Positions 54,987-63,920 of a stretch of DNA of 64,000 nt are shown piece by piece (the first letter of the stretch is position 1; every line of letters starts with the position of its first letter). This stretch comes from Spongiihabitans sp965206355 (GTDB lineage: Bacteria > Pseudomonadota > Gammaproteobacteria > Arenicellales > Poriferihabitantaceae): contig OZ242212.1 of the NCBI GenBank assembly GCA_965206355.1, positions 682,001-746,000 of the forward strand, written 5' to 3'. The position numbers and the translations under genes are program-made. The notes beneath the pieces are model-generated. The model was not told the origin of the DNA. It worked only from the letters and a program-made list of their open reading frames with translations, and ran no database searches.

Positions 54987-57050
54987 ATGAACCATATTAA
55001 AAGTCATCCAACATTATTCCAATTTATTGTCTTATTGATTGTATTTTTTCTTGTTTGCTTTTTTGTAAGCCCATCAGAAACAAATTATTTATGGCGACTC
55101 CCGCCCCTGCTAAAGGCGGTTCCCGGGCTAATCAATGACTCTGCCGAATTTTTAATGTATGAATGGCTACCGATATCAGTTTATGACCCGGCAATAGATG
55201 ACTATGAAAATAAGCCATTATTCAGTCAAATAACGAGAGGGTTCTCAAGTTTTATTCTTTTTCTAATCACCCTGCTTCGTGAAATTCTCCTTGGCGGCGC
55301 AAAAACAATTGTCGCTTTCACCAGCTGGGACTGGGTCAATGAAAATGAATGGGCAAAATGGCCCGCTCTGCCTTGGACTGTGGTTTCTTTCGGAGCAGTT
55401 CTTATCGGTTACAAACTTGGTGGCAAAGGACTTGCCATATTGGCTGCCCTTTCCACTATATATATGTCCATTTTCGGTCAATGGGAACCGACCATGCAAA
55501 CATTATCGCTTGTACTGATCGCCGCTCCCGCCGCTTTTATCTTGGGATTGACGTTAGGCATTTGGGCATTTAAGAGCAAGAAAGTAGAGTTAATATTACA
55601 ACCCCTGCTTAATGTGGCGCAAACAATGCCTCATTTTTCTTATCTGGTGCCGACAGTGGCATTTTTCGGGGTAGGCAATCATGCTGGTGCTATCGCAACG
55701 ATCATATTTGCAACACCACCCATGGTCAGGTTGACCTTGTTGGGGCTTAAGAAAGTGTCTCCAGAAGTGGTCGCCGCTGGAAGAATGAGTGGCTGTACAA
55801 ATTTTCAACTGCTCTCACAAGTTTTGATTCCAACCGCAAGACGAGACATTCTCATTGGCGTAAATCAGGTAATCATGCAGTGCTTGGCAATGGCCGTCAT
55901 CGCCTCTTTTATCGGTGCGACTGGATTAGGATATAGTTTATTGATTGCCCTGAATTCGCTTAAAGTAGGAAAAGCGTTAGAAATGGGGATTTGCATCGTA
56001 TTATTAGCCGTTCTGCTGGACAAGATGTCGCTCGCTTGGGCAAATAAACAAACTGACTATTTTGCCGATCTCTCTTTCTTTCAACGCCACAAATCGCTAC
56101 TTATTTTTGTTATTGCATTGGCTGCAGGGTCTGTCATTGCCTATATTGGCTCCTTCTTTTTCAAGGAAGGTTTTAATTATCTATACCTTGTTCCAACTGA
56201 CAAAGGTTTTACCACGCATGAATTTTGGCAGTCTGGTATTGATTGGATTTGGGACGCTTTCTTTTATCCCTTAAAAGTGTTTAATGAGTTTCTAATTATT
56301 AAAATTTTAGTCCCCATGAAAAACGCTTATCTGGCGATGCCGGTTGCTGCCACTTTTATATTGGTTATGGGAACAGGTTATATCATCGGCGGTTACAAAT
56401 CAGCACTTATCGTAGGTAGCTTATTGCTGTTTATTGCTTTCTCGGAATACTGGGACAGGGCTTTGATTACCGCTTATATGGCTTCTTTTGCTGTTATTTC
56501 ATCGGCACTAATTGGCGTGACTGTCGGCACTTTGTGCGCTCAAAATGCCTTTGCTAGCAAAACAATATTATTGGTCTGTGATTTCTTTCAAACATTCCCT
56601 TCTTTTATTTATCTAATACCTGTCATTATGCTCTTTGGCGTGACTGACACATCGGTTTTAATCGCCGCCATCGTCTATGCGACCATCCCTGCTACTCGAT
56701 ACACCGTAGAAGGTCTGCGAGCCGTACCAGAATCTTTACAGGAGGCAGGCTCAATGTCAGGTGTCTCTCGTATTCAGAGATGGGTCAACATTGAGTTACC
56801 TTATGCGTTTCCACACATGTTGCTGGGGGTAAATCAAACAGTCGTATTTTCACTATTTATGGTGATTATCGGTGCTTTTATCGGCACGACTGATTTAGGA
56901 CAATTAATATTGAAAGCGTTATCGGATCGACAGGGGATTGGACTAGGCCTCACGCTAGGATTGTGTGTCGCGTTTATCGGATTGGTGGCAGATCACTTAA
57001 TTCGCACTTGGGCAGACAAACAAAAAAAACTACTCGGGTTGACCGATTAG
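54987..57050 (+). CDS. tmoV: TMAO ABC transporter permease TmoV (double-length)
   Basis: ProW-type permease of 687 residues carrying two homologous permease halves in one chain. Each half has the EAA-type loop: EVVAAGRMSGCTNFQLLSQV (about residue 260) and ESLQEAGSMSGVSRIQRWVN (about 583). About a dozen hydrophobic helices are seen. A double-length permease is a known form of the TMAO system. It ends six bases before the convergent pdxJ stop. Confidence 0.9.
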   Translation: MNHIKSHPTLFQFIVLLIVFFLVCFFVSPSETNYLWRLPPLLKAVPGLINDSAEFLMYEWLPISVYDPAIDDYENKPLFSQITRGFSSFILFLITLLREILLGGAKTIVAFTSWDWVNENEWAKWPALPWTVVSFGAVLIGYKLGGKGLAILAALSTIYMSIFGQWEPTMQTLSLVLIAAPAAFILGLTLGIWAFKSKKVELILQPLLNVAQTMPHFSYLVPTVAFFGVGNHAGAIATIIFATPPMVRLTLLGLKKVSPEVVAAGRMSGCTNFQLLSQVLIPTARRDILIGVNQVIMQCLAMAVIASFIGATGLGYSLLIALNSLKVGKALEMGICIVLLAVLLDKMSLAWANKQTDYFADLSFFQRHKSLLIFVIALAAGSVIAYIGSFFFKEGFNYLYLVPTDKGFTTHEFWQSGIDWIWDAFFYPLKVFNEFLIIKILVPMKNAYLAMPVAATFILVMGTGYIIGGYKSALIVGSLLLFIAFSEYWDRALITAYMASFAVISSALIGVTVGTLCAQNAFASKTILLVCDFFQTFPSFIYLIPVIMLFGVTDTSVLIAAIVYATIPATRYTVEGLRAVPESLQEAGSMSGVSRIQRWVNIELPYAFPHMLLGVNQTVVFSLFMVIIGAFIGTTDLGQLILKALSDRQGIGLGLTLGLCVAFIGLVADHLIRTWADKQKKLLGLTD

Positions 57051-57056
57051 CCATTG

Positions 57057-57797
57057 CTATATGGACTCGCAATCGGAACAGATAGCCAAATAGTCGGCAA
57101 CCACTGGCTCAATGCCACGGTCGAGGCATTCAATGGTTAGCGCATGACCGATGGAGACCTCCAAAATCCCCTCTATTTCTAAAAAATGATCCAAATTATT
57201 CAGATCCAGGTCGTGTCCAGCATTGACACCCAATCCCAGCGACCGAGCGTAATCTGCCGATTCCTGATAGTTGTTGAATACTGCCGTTGCCTTTTCTTTG
57301 CCAAATGTATCGGCAAATTGTTCGGTATATAATTCAATACGATCACAACCCATCGTCGCGGCGGCTTGAATTTGCTGGCGATTCGGATCAAGGAACAGCG
57401 AGCTACGAATACCAGCGGCTTTTAAGCGTGCCAGACTGGGCCTTAAAATTTCCTGAGAACTGGCGATATCCCAACCGTGATCGGAGGTAAGTTGATCGAC
57501 ATCATCGGGAACCAATGTACACTGATCTGGCCCGGTTTTCTCTATCAGCTCAAGAAAATCTTCCGCTGGATAACCCTCAATGTTTAACTCTGCATCAGGA
57601 TAATTTTTCAGCAGTTTTGCCAGGTCATACGCATCCGACCGTTTGGCATGACGCTCGTCTGGACGCGGGTGAATGGTAATGCCTTGCACCCCGAGTTTTA
57701 GAAACTTGCTGGCATAAGTAACGACATTGGGATAATCACGCCCTCGGGAATTCCTGAGTAATGCAATTTTATTAAGATTTATACTTAAATTTGTCAT
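57057..57797 (-). CDS. pdxJ: Pyridoxine 5'-phosphate synthase
   Basis: Makes pyridoxine 5'-phosphate, a step in vitamin B6 synthesis. The 246-residue TIM-barrel has the family start LSINLNKIALLRNSRGRDYP, and motifs ITIHPRPDERHAKRSDAYDL and GLGVNAGHDLDLNNL. It is convergent with tmoV, leaving almost no gap. Confidence 0.96.
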   Translation of the reverse strand: MTNLSINLNKIALLRNSRGRDYPNVVTYASKFLKLGVQGITIHPRPDERHAKRSDAYDLAKLLKNYPDAELNIEGYPAEDFLELIEKTGPDQCTLVPDDVDQLTSDHGWDIASSQEILRPSLARLKAAGIRSSLFLDPNRQQIQAAATMGCDRIELYTEQFADTFGKEKATAVFNNYQESADYARSLGLGVNAGHDLDLNNLDHFLEIEGILEVSIGHALTIECLDRGIEPVVADYLAICSDCESI

Positions 57798-57817
57798 ATT
57801 GGTTTGTCATCGCCCCT

Positions 57818-58375
57818 TCAACCCGTCGTTTCAAAACAGGAATAATTCCAGTCAGGAGTAAATCCGACCATCCTCACAACTCCCGGCATCGAAGGGTTAA
57901 AAAGTGCGTTATGCCAATAGGTTGCCTGATACTTTGGTTGATCAGCATTGATGGCACGAGCCTTGCAATGCAAGTGATAGAGCTGCTTCCCCTGATCAAA
58001 GTGCAATACACATTGTTTGATTTCGATTATCTGTTTCGCCAGCTCACTGGTCATAGAAAATACGGCCGTCATTTCCTCATCAAACTCAGCGGGTATCTGG
58101 TAATAGTATTCAGAAAGCAGTTTTAGCGCAGCTTCATATCTTGCCTGATGCGCCTGCGTCTTTTGCGCCATAAATCGAAATTCACGGGTAATGTCCGCGC
58201 TATTCGTTTTGACGATCTGAACCGAAATCGGCCCGATATTCTGCTCCATGGCTTCCAATTCCGGGCGCATTCCGAACGACGGCATCCCGTCATTCTTACG
58301 CACAGAATACTGCCGGATCCTACATTGCCATGCAATAAATTGTTTTCGCAGATCTTGTGGATTGAGTTGATTCAT
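57818..58375 (-). CDS. Conserved protein of unknown function
   Basis: A 185-residue protein from ATG 58375 (MNQLNPQDLRKQFIAWQCRI). I do not recognise a named family. It has no signal peptide or membrane segment, and contains QATYWHNALFNPSMPGVVRM and the ending FTPDWNYSCFETTG. ATG 58396 would add seven residues. The pdxJ start lies 21 bases below its stop, so the two may be co-transcribed. Confidence 0.8.
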   Translation of the reverse strand: MNQLNPQDLRKQFIAWQCRIRQYSVRKNDGMPSFGMRPELEAMEQNIGPISVQIVKTNSADITREFRFMAQKTQAHQARYEAALKLLSEYYYQIPAEFDEEMTAVFSMTSELAKQIIEIKQCVLHFDQGKQLYHLHCKARAINADQPKYQATYWHNALFNPSMPGVVRMVGFTPDWNYSCFETTG

Positions 58376-58440
58376 TATTCTTTTTCCAGTCGCCATTGTT
58401 TATAAGGCAATCCGTTTTACCAGCTTTCTCATAAGAGTGA

Positions 58441-59001
58441 CTAATGTAATATGTCAGCTCGTGTAACCACCCGCAACAAGGTTATAAACAGAATTCGCAA
58501 ATCAAAGCACAATGACTGCCGTTGCAAATACACAATATCGAGCGCGACTTTTTGTTCAATCGACAGATTGTCTCTTCCGTTCACCTGTGCCCAGCCGGTC
58601 AGTCCGGGGATTAACTGATCCACTTTGTTTTCTGTCCGCAGTGCAACCAAATCATCCTGATCAAGGGTAGGCGGGCGAGGTCCTACCAAACTCATATCTC
58701 CTTTTAGAATTGAGAACAGTTGTGGCAATTCATCCAGACTGAAACGTCGAAGAAATCCACCGATGGGTGAGAGGTACGCATCAGGATGGGTCATTAGAGC
58801 AGTCTCTAGTACAGGTGTACCCACCCGCATGGAACGAAACTTGGGCATCCTGAAAATCATGTTGCCCCGCCCGACCCGATCCGACCAATATAGCACAGGG
58901 CCTTTTGAGGTTAGACGCACGGCAATAGCGACCAGAAACAGAGGCATTGCCAACAAAACCAAGAGCGTAACACTTATCACCAGATCAAAAAGCCGTTTCA
59001 T
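58441..59001 (-). CDS. Bacterial sugar transferase (initiating phosphoglycosyltransferase)
   Basis: Small monotopic phosphoglycosyl transferase, 186 residues, that moves a sugar phosphate onto undecaprenyl phosphate. An N-terminal re-entrant helix (KRLFDLVISVTLLVLLAMPL) precedes the conserved SLDELPQLFSILKGDMSLVG with PRPP, and PGLTGWAQVNGRDNLS. It begins a glycan cluster read on the minus strand, with an epimerase upstream. PglC- and WbpL-independent O-antigen systems use such enzymes. Confidence 0.9.
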   Translation of the reverse strand: MKRLFDLVISVTLLVLLAMPLFLVAIAVRLTSKGPVLYWSDRVGRGNMIFRMPKFRSMRVGTPVLETALMTHPDAYLSPIGGFLRRFSLDELPQLFSILKGDMSLVGPRPPTLDQDDLVALRTENKVDQLIPGLTGWAQVNGRDNLSIEQKVALDIVYLQRQSLCFDLRILFITLLRVVTRADILH

Positions 59002-59188
59002 TCATTGCCCCCAATAACTGTTGCGTTTATTATGTGAACTCAAGGTGCTTATATTTAATTAGAGTCTGTTCAAAACATCAACTTTGAATATTCAAAACCC
59101 GGTCCAGCCTAGCATAAGGCAAAGCCTCATGTCGGATTAATCTTAATCAAAATATACAAGTGATTAATTTAGAATGCTATTTCTAATA
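59002..59188. other. Non-coding gap upstream of the sugar transferase
   Basis: AT-rich, with no gene seen. It probably contains the promoter of the sugar transferase. Confidence 0.4.
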
Positions 59189-59327
59189 GAGACCTTTGCG
59201 CGGAAGATGAGTTCGCTTTTAGGCAAGGCAAAAACGCACAGAATGAGGGAGTTTATGCTTATAAATGACCGATTGAGTACGTTTTTAACGTAGCATGCAG
59301 GTGAAAGGGTTTTCGTGCAAAGGTCTC
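59189..59327 (-). mobile_element. MITE-1 copy 10
   Basis: 139 bp, inverted relative to most copies. The left end GAGACCTTTGCGCG has one change. The 5-bp direct repeat TAATA flanks it on both sides (59184-59188, 59328-59332). Confidence 0.94.
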
Positions 59328-59535
59328 TAATAGTCATTGGGCATGATGAAAAACCTTCAGCCGTATTACTGTGAAATGGTCGGTCAAATTCTGCAATAAT
59401 GCATTGGTTGGAATCGTTATAATCAATTATGGCTGCAAGGTTTTAGAGGTTATTGGTTTGATTTCCGTGTACAGCCATCTCATAAGCTGACAATTAAGCA
59501 TCTATAATCATGTGGATATAATTTATTAGCAGACT

Positions 59536-60477
59536 CTACCCACCAGACAGATAATAATCCACCGCTTCTTTCACACCCGTTTCTGGGGTTTGCACAGGCT
59601 CCCACTGGAGAATTCCAGCAGTTTCAGAACCAGCCACTATAAGCGGTGCTGCGAGCTTACGAATATCAGTCGCTTTGCCAATCAGCGAAAAAATAACTTC
59701 CAGCAAGCGCACAGGGACCGGTAGCAATAGTTGCTTTTTCCCCATGATCTGCGCTATTAATTTCAGCAAATCGGCCGTTGACCACTCGGAACCATCAGAT
59801 ACGACAAATTGACTACATTGAGGTAAAGAAGCTGAAACACACCTTACCAGTAGCATACACAGGTTTTCCACTGAAATCATACTCTTCTTTGCCAGCATAC
59901 GTCCAAATGGTAACGGAACGCCTATATCAACCAGTCTCAACAATCGATAAAAATTGCCCGGCACGCGTGCTCCATACACGAGAGGGGAGCGTACAATGAC
60001 GACTTCCATAGCGGTCGAGTCGGAAATCTTCGTCAAACCAATTTCAGCTTCCATTTTTGAAACGGTATATGGATTTTGCGGATTGTAACAAGTTTTGTTA
60101 TCAAAAGAACCCGTTATTGAGCTTGTATCACCAAGCACACCAATACTGCTCATATAAATAAAGCGCCGAACGCCAGTAGTCGCCGCCAACTTGGCTAACC
60201 TGAGTGTTGCATCTCTATTCACCCTCCTAAATTCATTGAGCGGGTCAGATGCAGAATCTTTCATGATATGTACTCGTGCGGCAAGATGCAATACCGTATC
60301 AATACCGCTAAACGCATCATCAGGAATCCGCTCAGACTGGAGATCACACACAACCGTTTCAAAATCGGGGTGCTCACTGCGCGACAACAAACGCAGAGAA
60401 ACTTGCTCTGTTAATAAAGCAGCAATCAATCGTTGACCAATAAAACCTGTGCCACCAGTCACCAAAACGTGTTTCAA
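59536..60477 (-). CDS. NAD-dependent sugar epimerase/reductase (SDR family)
   Basis: Extended short-chain dehydrogenase of 313 residues with the start motif VTGGTGFIGQRLIAAL and active site YTVSKMEAE (about residue 139). The family resembles WbpV-type UDP-4-keto sugar reductases (motif PLVYGARVPGNFYRLLRLVD). Together with the sugar transferase downstream it would prepare the first sugar of a surface polysaccharide; the exact nucleotide sugar is not known. Confidence 0.85.
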   Translation of the reverse strand: MKHVLVTGGTGFIGQRLIAALLTEQVSLRLLSRSEHPDFETVVCDLQSERIPDDAFSGIDTVLHLAARVHIMKDSASDPLNEFRRVNRDATLRLAKLAATTGVRRFIYMSSIGVLGDTSSITGSFDNKTCYNPQNPYTVSKMEAEIGLTKISDSTAMEVVIVRSPLVYGARVPGNFYRLLRLVDIGVPLPFGRMLAKKSMISVENLCMLLVRCVSASLPQCSQFVVSDGSEWSTADLLKLIAQIMGKKQLLLPVPVRLLEVIFSLIGKATDIRKLAAPLIVAGSETAGILQWEPVQTPETGVKEAVDYYLSGG

Positions 60478-60581
60478 ATCTTGCCCCTCCCGTTAATTCA
60501 TTGTATAGACACAAATGCCTTGCAAGCACATCGTCAATATCAAATAGTCTCGCCTGTTCTCGCTTTTTTTTCTAACAAAAT

Positions 60582-60743
60582 GAGACCTTTGCACGAAAGC
60601 CATTTCACTTACATGCTGCGTCGCCTAAAAGCGCCTACTGTGGGTAAAAATGGTCTCAATCGGTCATTTATAAGCATAAACCTCCTCATTCCGTGCGTTT
60701 TTGCCTTGCCTGAAAACAAAATCATCTTCCGTGCAAAGGTCTC
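60582..60743 (+). mobile_element. MITE-1 copy 11 (variant with insertion)
   Basis: A 162-bp copy with perfect left and right ends. About 23 extra bases in its interior (around 60620-60655) include a small inverted pair, GGCGCT/AGCGCC-like, and a second GGTCTC. Flanks differ (AAAAT and TATGA), so it is the only copy without a 5-bp direct repeat. Confidence 0.88.
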
Positions 60744-60785
60744 TATGAGTTTGATATTGTAATGCTAAGTTGGCAAAGTCAACGC

Positions 60786-61364
60786 TCATATTTTAATCAG
60801 CTTACCGCTCGTTAATTGATAGGTGTCACCGGTGTGCTTGCAAGTGGTCTGCGCATTGCATGAGATGGACAAATCCAGTTTCTCACCATATTCACTCATC
60901 CAGCCGATTTGTTTGGCAGGTACGCCCACCATCAGCGCATAAGCAGGCACATCTTTATTGACCACTGCCCCCGCACCAATGAAAGCAAACTTGCCAATTG
61001 TTATACCGCATATAATAGTAGCATTCGCACCAATGGTAACACCTTTACGCACCAATGTTTGCCGGTATTCGTCCTTGCGGGACACTGCGCTTCTTGGATT
61101 ATAAACATTGGTAAATACCATGCTTGGGCCACAAAACACATCGTCCTCAATAGTCACCCCATCATAGACGCTGACGTTGTTTTGTACTTTTACATTGTTG
61201 CCAATCGAAACATTGTTGGCCACGAAAACATTCTGTCCAAACGAGCAGTTCCTGCCTATTTTAGCACCTGCACAAATATGTACCCAATGCCATATTCTTG
61301 TCCCCTTGCCAATTTCAGCCCCATCATCAACGAGTGCCGTTTCATGAACCGAGTAATCCATCAA
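60786..61364 (-). CDS. wbpD: UDP-sugar N-acetyltransferase (WbpD-type hexapeptide)
   Basis: Left-handed beta-helix acyltransferase, 192 residues, with many hexapeptide repeats (for example IGRNCSFGQNVFVANNVSIG). WbpD acetylates the 3-amino group of UDP-GlcNAc(3NH2)A. It overlaps the next gene upstream by ATGA, and that gene looks like wbpB. Confidence 0.87.
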   Translation of the reverse strand: MMDYSVHETALVDDGAEIGKGTRIWHWVHICAGAKIGRNCSFGQNVFVANNVSIGNNVKVQNNVSVYDGVTIEDDVFCGPSMVFTNVYNPRSAVSRKDEYRQTLVRKGVTIGANATIICGITIGKFAFIGAGAVVNKDVPAYALMVGVPAKQIGWMSEYGEKLDLSISCNAQTTCKHTGDTYQLTSGKLIKI

Positions 61365-62305
61365 ACAAGTCTCGCAACAAATGGATGCACACAGTCACCC
61401 GCAGAAACAATTTGCGCGGACCGGATAGCATCCACCGTTTCGATACAATGACGGACATCATTCAAACCATAACCACGTCCAACCAAAATTTCTGCGTAGC
61501 TGGTCGTATGCAATTCAGCAAAACCTTCAGAAAACTCCAACTCTTCGCCAGCAATTATAATTGCACGGTAGGTCGATTTTTTTTCTTTTATATTATCCGG
61601 CAAATCACTGGCGTCAGTGGACAAAAACCAACGCACCCGCGCCCGCTCATATTCAAGATAACCCGCTACTTTGGACGATCCCGAGTAATGAACAACACTT
61701 TCCTGCAAATCACCGAAAACAAAATGCAACATATCATAGAAATGTACACCTATATTTGTTGCTACCCCAAAAGACTTCTTTGGGTCTCCTTTCCAGCTTT
61801 CGTCATACCAGCGACCACGCGAGGTAACATACGTCAGCTCAACATCAAACTTTTCACTCGGATCTGCTACGGCAACCTTATCACGCAAAGCTATGATGGT
61901 CGCATGGTGACGCAATTGCAAAATATTATAGATCCGCTTACCTGTTTCTTTTTCCAACAACAAAAGCTCGTCTAATAATTCAGGTGTTGGTACCAGAGGT
62001 TTTTCACAAATGACATCGCAACCTAGTCTAAGCCCGGCCGCAATGTGGGCATGATGCAAATAATTCGGGCTACAAATCGCCACATAATCAAGTCGGGTTT
62101 GAGAATCCCTTTTTAGTCGGTTTGCATGTTCATAAAACCGCTCAAACTCAGTAAAAAATTCACTTCGCGGGAAAATGCTGTCAATAAAACCTACGGAATC
62201 ATTTACATCATAGGCAACGGACAAATAATTTCCTGTATCCTTAATCGCTTGCATATGGCGTGGCGCAATATATCCGGCAGCTCCAATCAACGCAAAATTC
62301 TTCAT
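61361..62305 (-). CDS. wbpB: UDP-GlcNAcA 3-dehydrogenase (WbpB-type oxidoreductase)
   Basis: Gfo/Idh/MocA-family oxidoreductase. From ATG 62305 (MKNFALIGAAGYIAPRHMQA) it has 314 residues. The catalytic-site motif is VICEKPLVPTP, and the WbpB-like GVATNIGVHFYDMLHFVFG follows. The enzyme oxidises C3 of the UDP-sugar acid. A longer start at 62344 is less likely. The stop overlaps the wbpD start. Confidence 0.88.
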   Translation of the reverse strand: MKNFALIGAAGYIAPRHMQAIKDTGNYLSVAYDVNDSVGFIDSIFPRSEFFTEFERFYEHANRLKRDSQTRLDYVAICSPNYLHHAHIAAGLRLGCDVICEKPLVPTPELLDELLLLEKETGKRIYNILQLRHHATIIALRDKVAVADPSEKFDVELTYVTSRGRWYDESWKGDPKKSFGVATNIGVHFYDMLHFVFGDLQESVVHYSGSSKVAGYLEYERARVRWFLSTDASDLPDNIKEKKSTYRAIIIAGEELEFSEGFAELHTTSYAEILVGRGYGLNDVRHCIETVDAIRSAQIVSAGDCVHPFVARLV

Positions 62306-62315
62306 TCGATATCTA

Positions 62316-63626
62316 CTACATTCTAAATACGGTAAAACCCGCATCTTTTAGACTATGGCGATTGTATAGGCTTTTGAGATCACCGATGACTGGTTTCGAG
62401 CATTCTTTACAATATCCACGTAGCGTAAATACGTTAAACTTTCGAAATTCGTCGTGACCAACTGCAACAACCAACGCATCAACCGAAAAATCACTTTCAG
62501 TTGAACCCAAAATAATGCCGTATTCACGCTCAACATCTTTGGCATTCGCCCAAGGATCGACAACAATCGTTTTGACGTTCCACGCCTCAAATTCACGCAC
62601 CAGATCAATAATTTTGCTGTTACGGATGTCCGGACAATTTTCTTTAAACGTGACACCCAAAACACCAACCGTACTATTAGCAACGTCTATACCATTATTC
62701 AACATCCGTTTGATCACATTCGTCGCGGCATAACTGGCCATACTGTCGTTGATCTTACGGCCTGCCAAAATCACCTGCGGGTGATAACCGATCTCTTCGG
62801 CTTTATGCGTCAGATAATATGGGTCAACACCAATGCAGTGCCCTCCAACCATTCCGGGGCGAAACGGCAGAAAATTCCACTTGCTACCCGCCGCTTCCAG
62901 AACATCCATGGTGTCGATTTGCAATCGTTCAAAAATAACTGACAATTCATTCACAAAGGCAATATTTAGATCTCGCTGACTGTTTTCAATCACCTTGGCC
63001 GCCTCTGCCACCTTGATACTGCTCGCAAGAAATGTACCCGCAGTGACAATTTCCTCGTACAGTGTGTTTATTTCTGTTGCAATTTCTTCGGTAGAGCCGC
63101 TGGTAATTTTTTTGATTTTCGGTAGCGTATTTACTTTGTCGCCGGGGTTAATCCGTTCCGGACTGTACCCACAGAAAAAATCGCGGTTATAGGTCAGATC
63201 AGAAAACTTTTCCAGAATGGGAACACAAATTTCTTCAGTACAGCCCGGAAAAACAGTAGACTCATAAATAACGATGTCACCTTTTGATAAAACATGCCCC
63301 AAGGTTTCACTTGCCGTACGCAAAGGTGTCAAATCTGGCCGATTGCTCATGTCAATCGGCGTAGGAACCGTAACGATATAGATTTGAACATCTTTTAGAT
63401 CATCAATTGAGGACGAAAACCGCAGGTTTTGTGCTTCTAAAAGCACATTAGTACTTACCTCAAGTGTCGTGTCAATCCCGTCTTCAAGTTCTGCAATCCG
63501 GACTTTATTGACATCAAACCCCACCACAGGTCTGTTTTTTCCAAACTCCACCGCAAGTGGTAGACCTACATAGCCCAAGCCAATTACAGCAACTTTTTTT
63601 AGAATTTTATTCAAAATTGTGCCCAA
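62316..63626 (-). CDS. wbpA: UDP-N-acetyl-hexosamine 6-dehydrogenase (WbpA/WbpO/TviB type)
   Basis: Oxidises UDP-GlcNAc (or UDP-GalNAc) to the uronic acid. The 436-residue protein starts with the NAD motif VAVIGLGYVGLPLAVEFG and has ESTVFPGCTEEICVPILEKF, RPGMVGGHCIGVDPYYLTHK (with the catalytic cysteine) and SKIIDLVREFEAW. Neighbouring wbpB and wbpD point to the GlcNAc branch; by sequence alone it could be the GalNAc enzyme. The aminotransferase wbpE is not in the window. Confidence 0.9.
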   Translation of the reverse strand: MGTILNKILKKVAVIGLGYVGLPLAVEFGKNRPVVGFDVNKVRIAELEDGIDTTLEVSTNVLLEAQNLRFSSSIDDLKDVQIYIVTVPTPIDMSNRPDLTPLRTASETLGHVLSKGDIVIYESTVFPGCTEEICVPILEKFSDLTYNRDFFCGYSPERINPGDKVNTLPKIKKITSGSTEEIATEINTLYEEIVTAGTFLASSIKVAEAAKVIENSQRDLNIAFVNELSVIFERLQIDTMDVLEAAGSKWNFLPFRPGMVGGHCIGVDPYYLTHKAEEIGYHPQVILAGRKINDSMASYAATNVIKRMLNNGIDVANSTVGVLGVTFKENCPDIRNSKIIDLVREFEAWNVKTIVVDPWANAKDVEREYGIILGSTESDFSVDALVVAVGHDEFRKFNVFTLRGYCKECSKPVIGDLKSLYNRHSLKDAGFTVFRM

Positions 63627-63920
63627 TATTATGTGAAATAGTGCAAGATCGCAATTTCATTGCCAGCGAATAACCACTGTTGTCCGAGTTCAGCACCTAT
63701 GAGGCAAATCAAGCTACCTCTGTAATATTCCGATGATACGTCATAGGCATCATCAAATCCAGAGAATCATGGGGTCAATAATGGAGTCCATTGAGCGTTG
63801 GATAATTTACGATTAACTGCTCAAGTTTCTTTAATTCGAGCGATGGTTAATCACCTTGACTCATAACAAAAAGTAACCGAAAGTAGTGCAATATCAGTAA
63901 TCACCAAACCAAATAACAGT
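63627..63920. other. Gap between wbpA and the ArsR-type gene
   Basis: About 290 bp that should contain divergent promoters. A minus-strand frame (about 63640-63765) reads DAYDVSSEYYRGSLICLIGA but has no recognisable relatives. No repeat or terminator was found. Confidence 0.4.
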
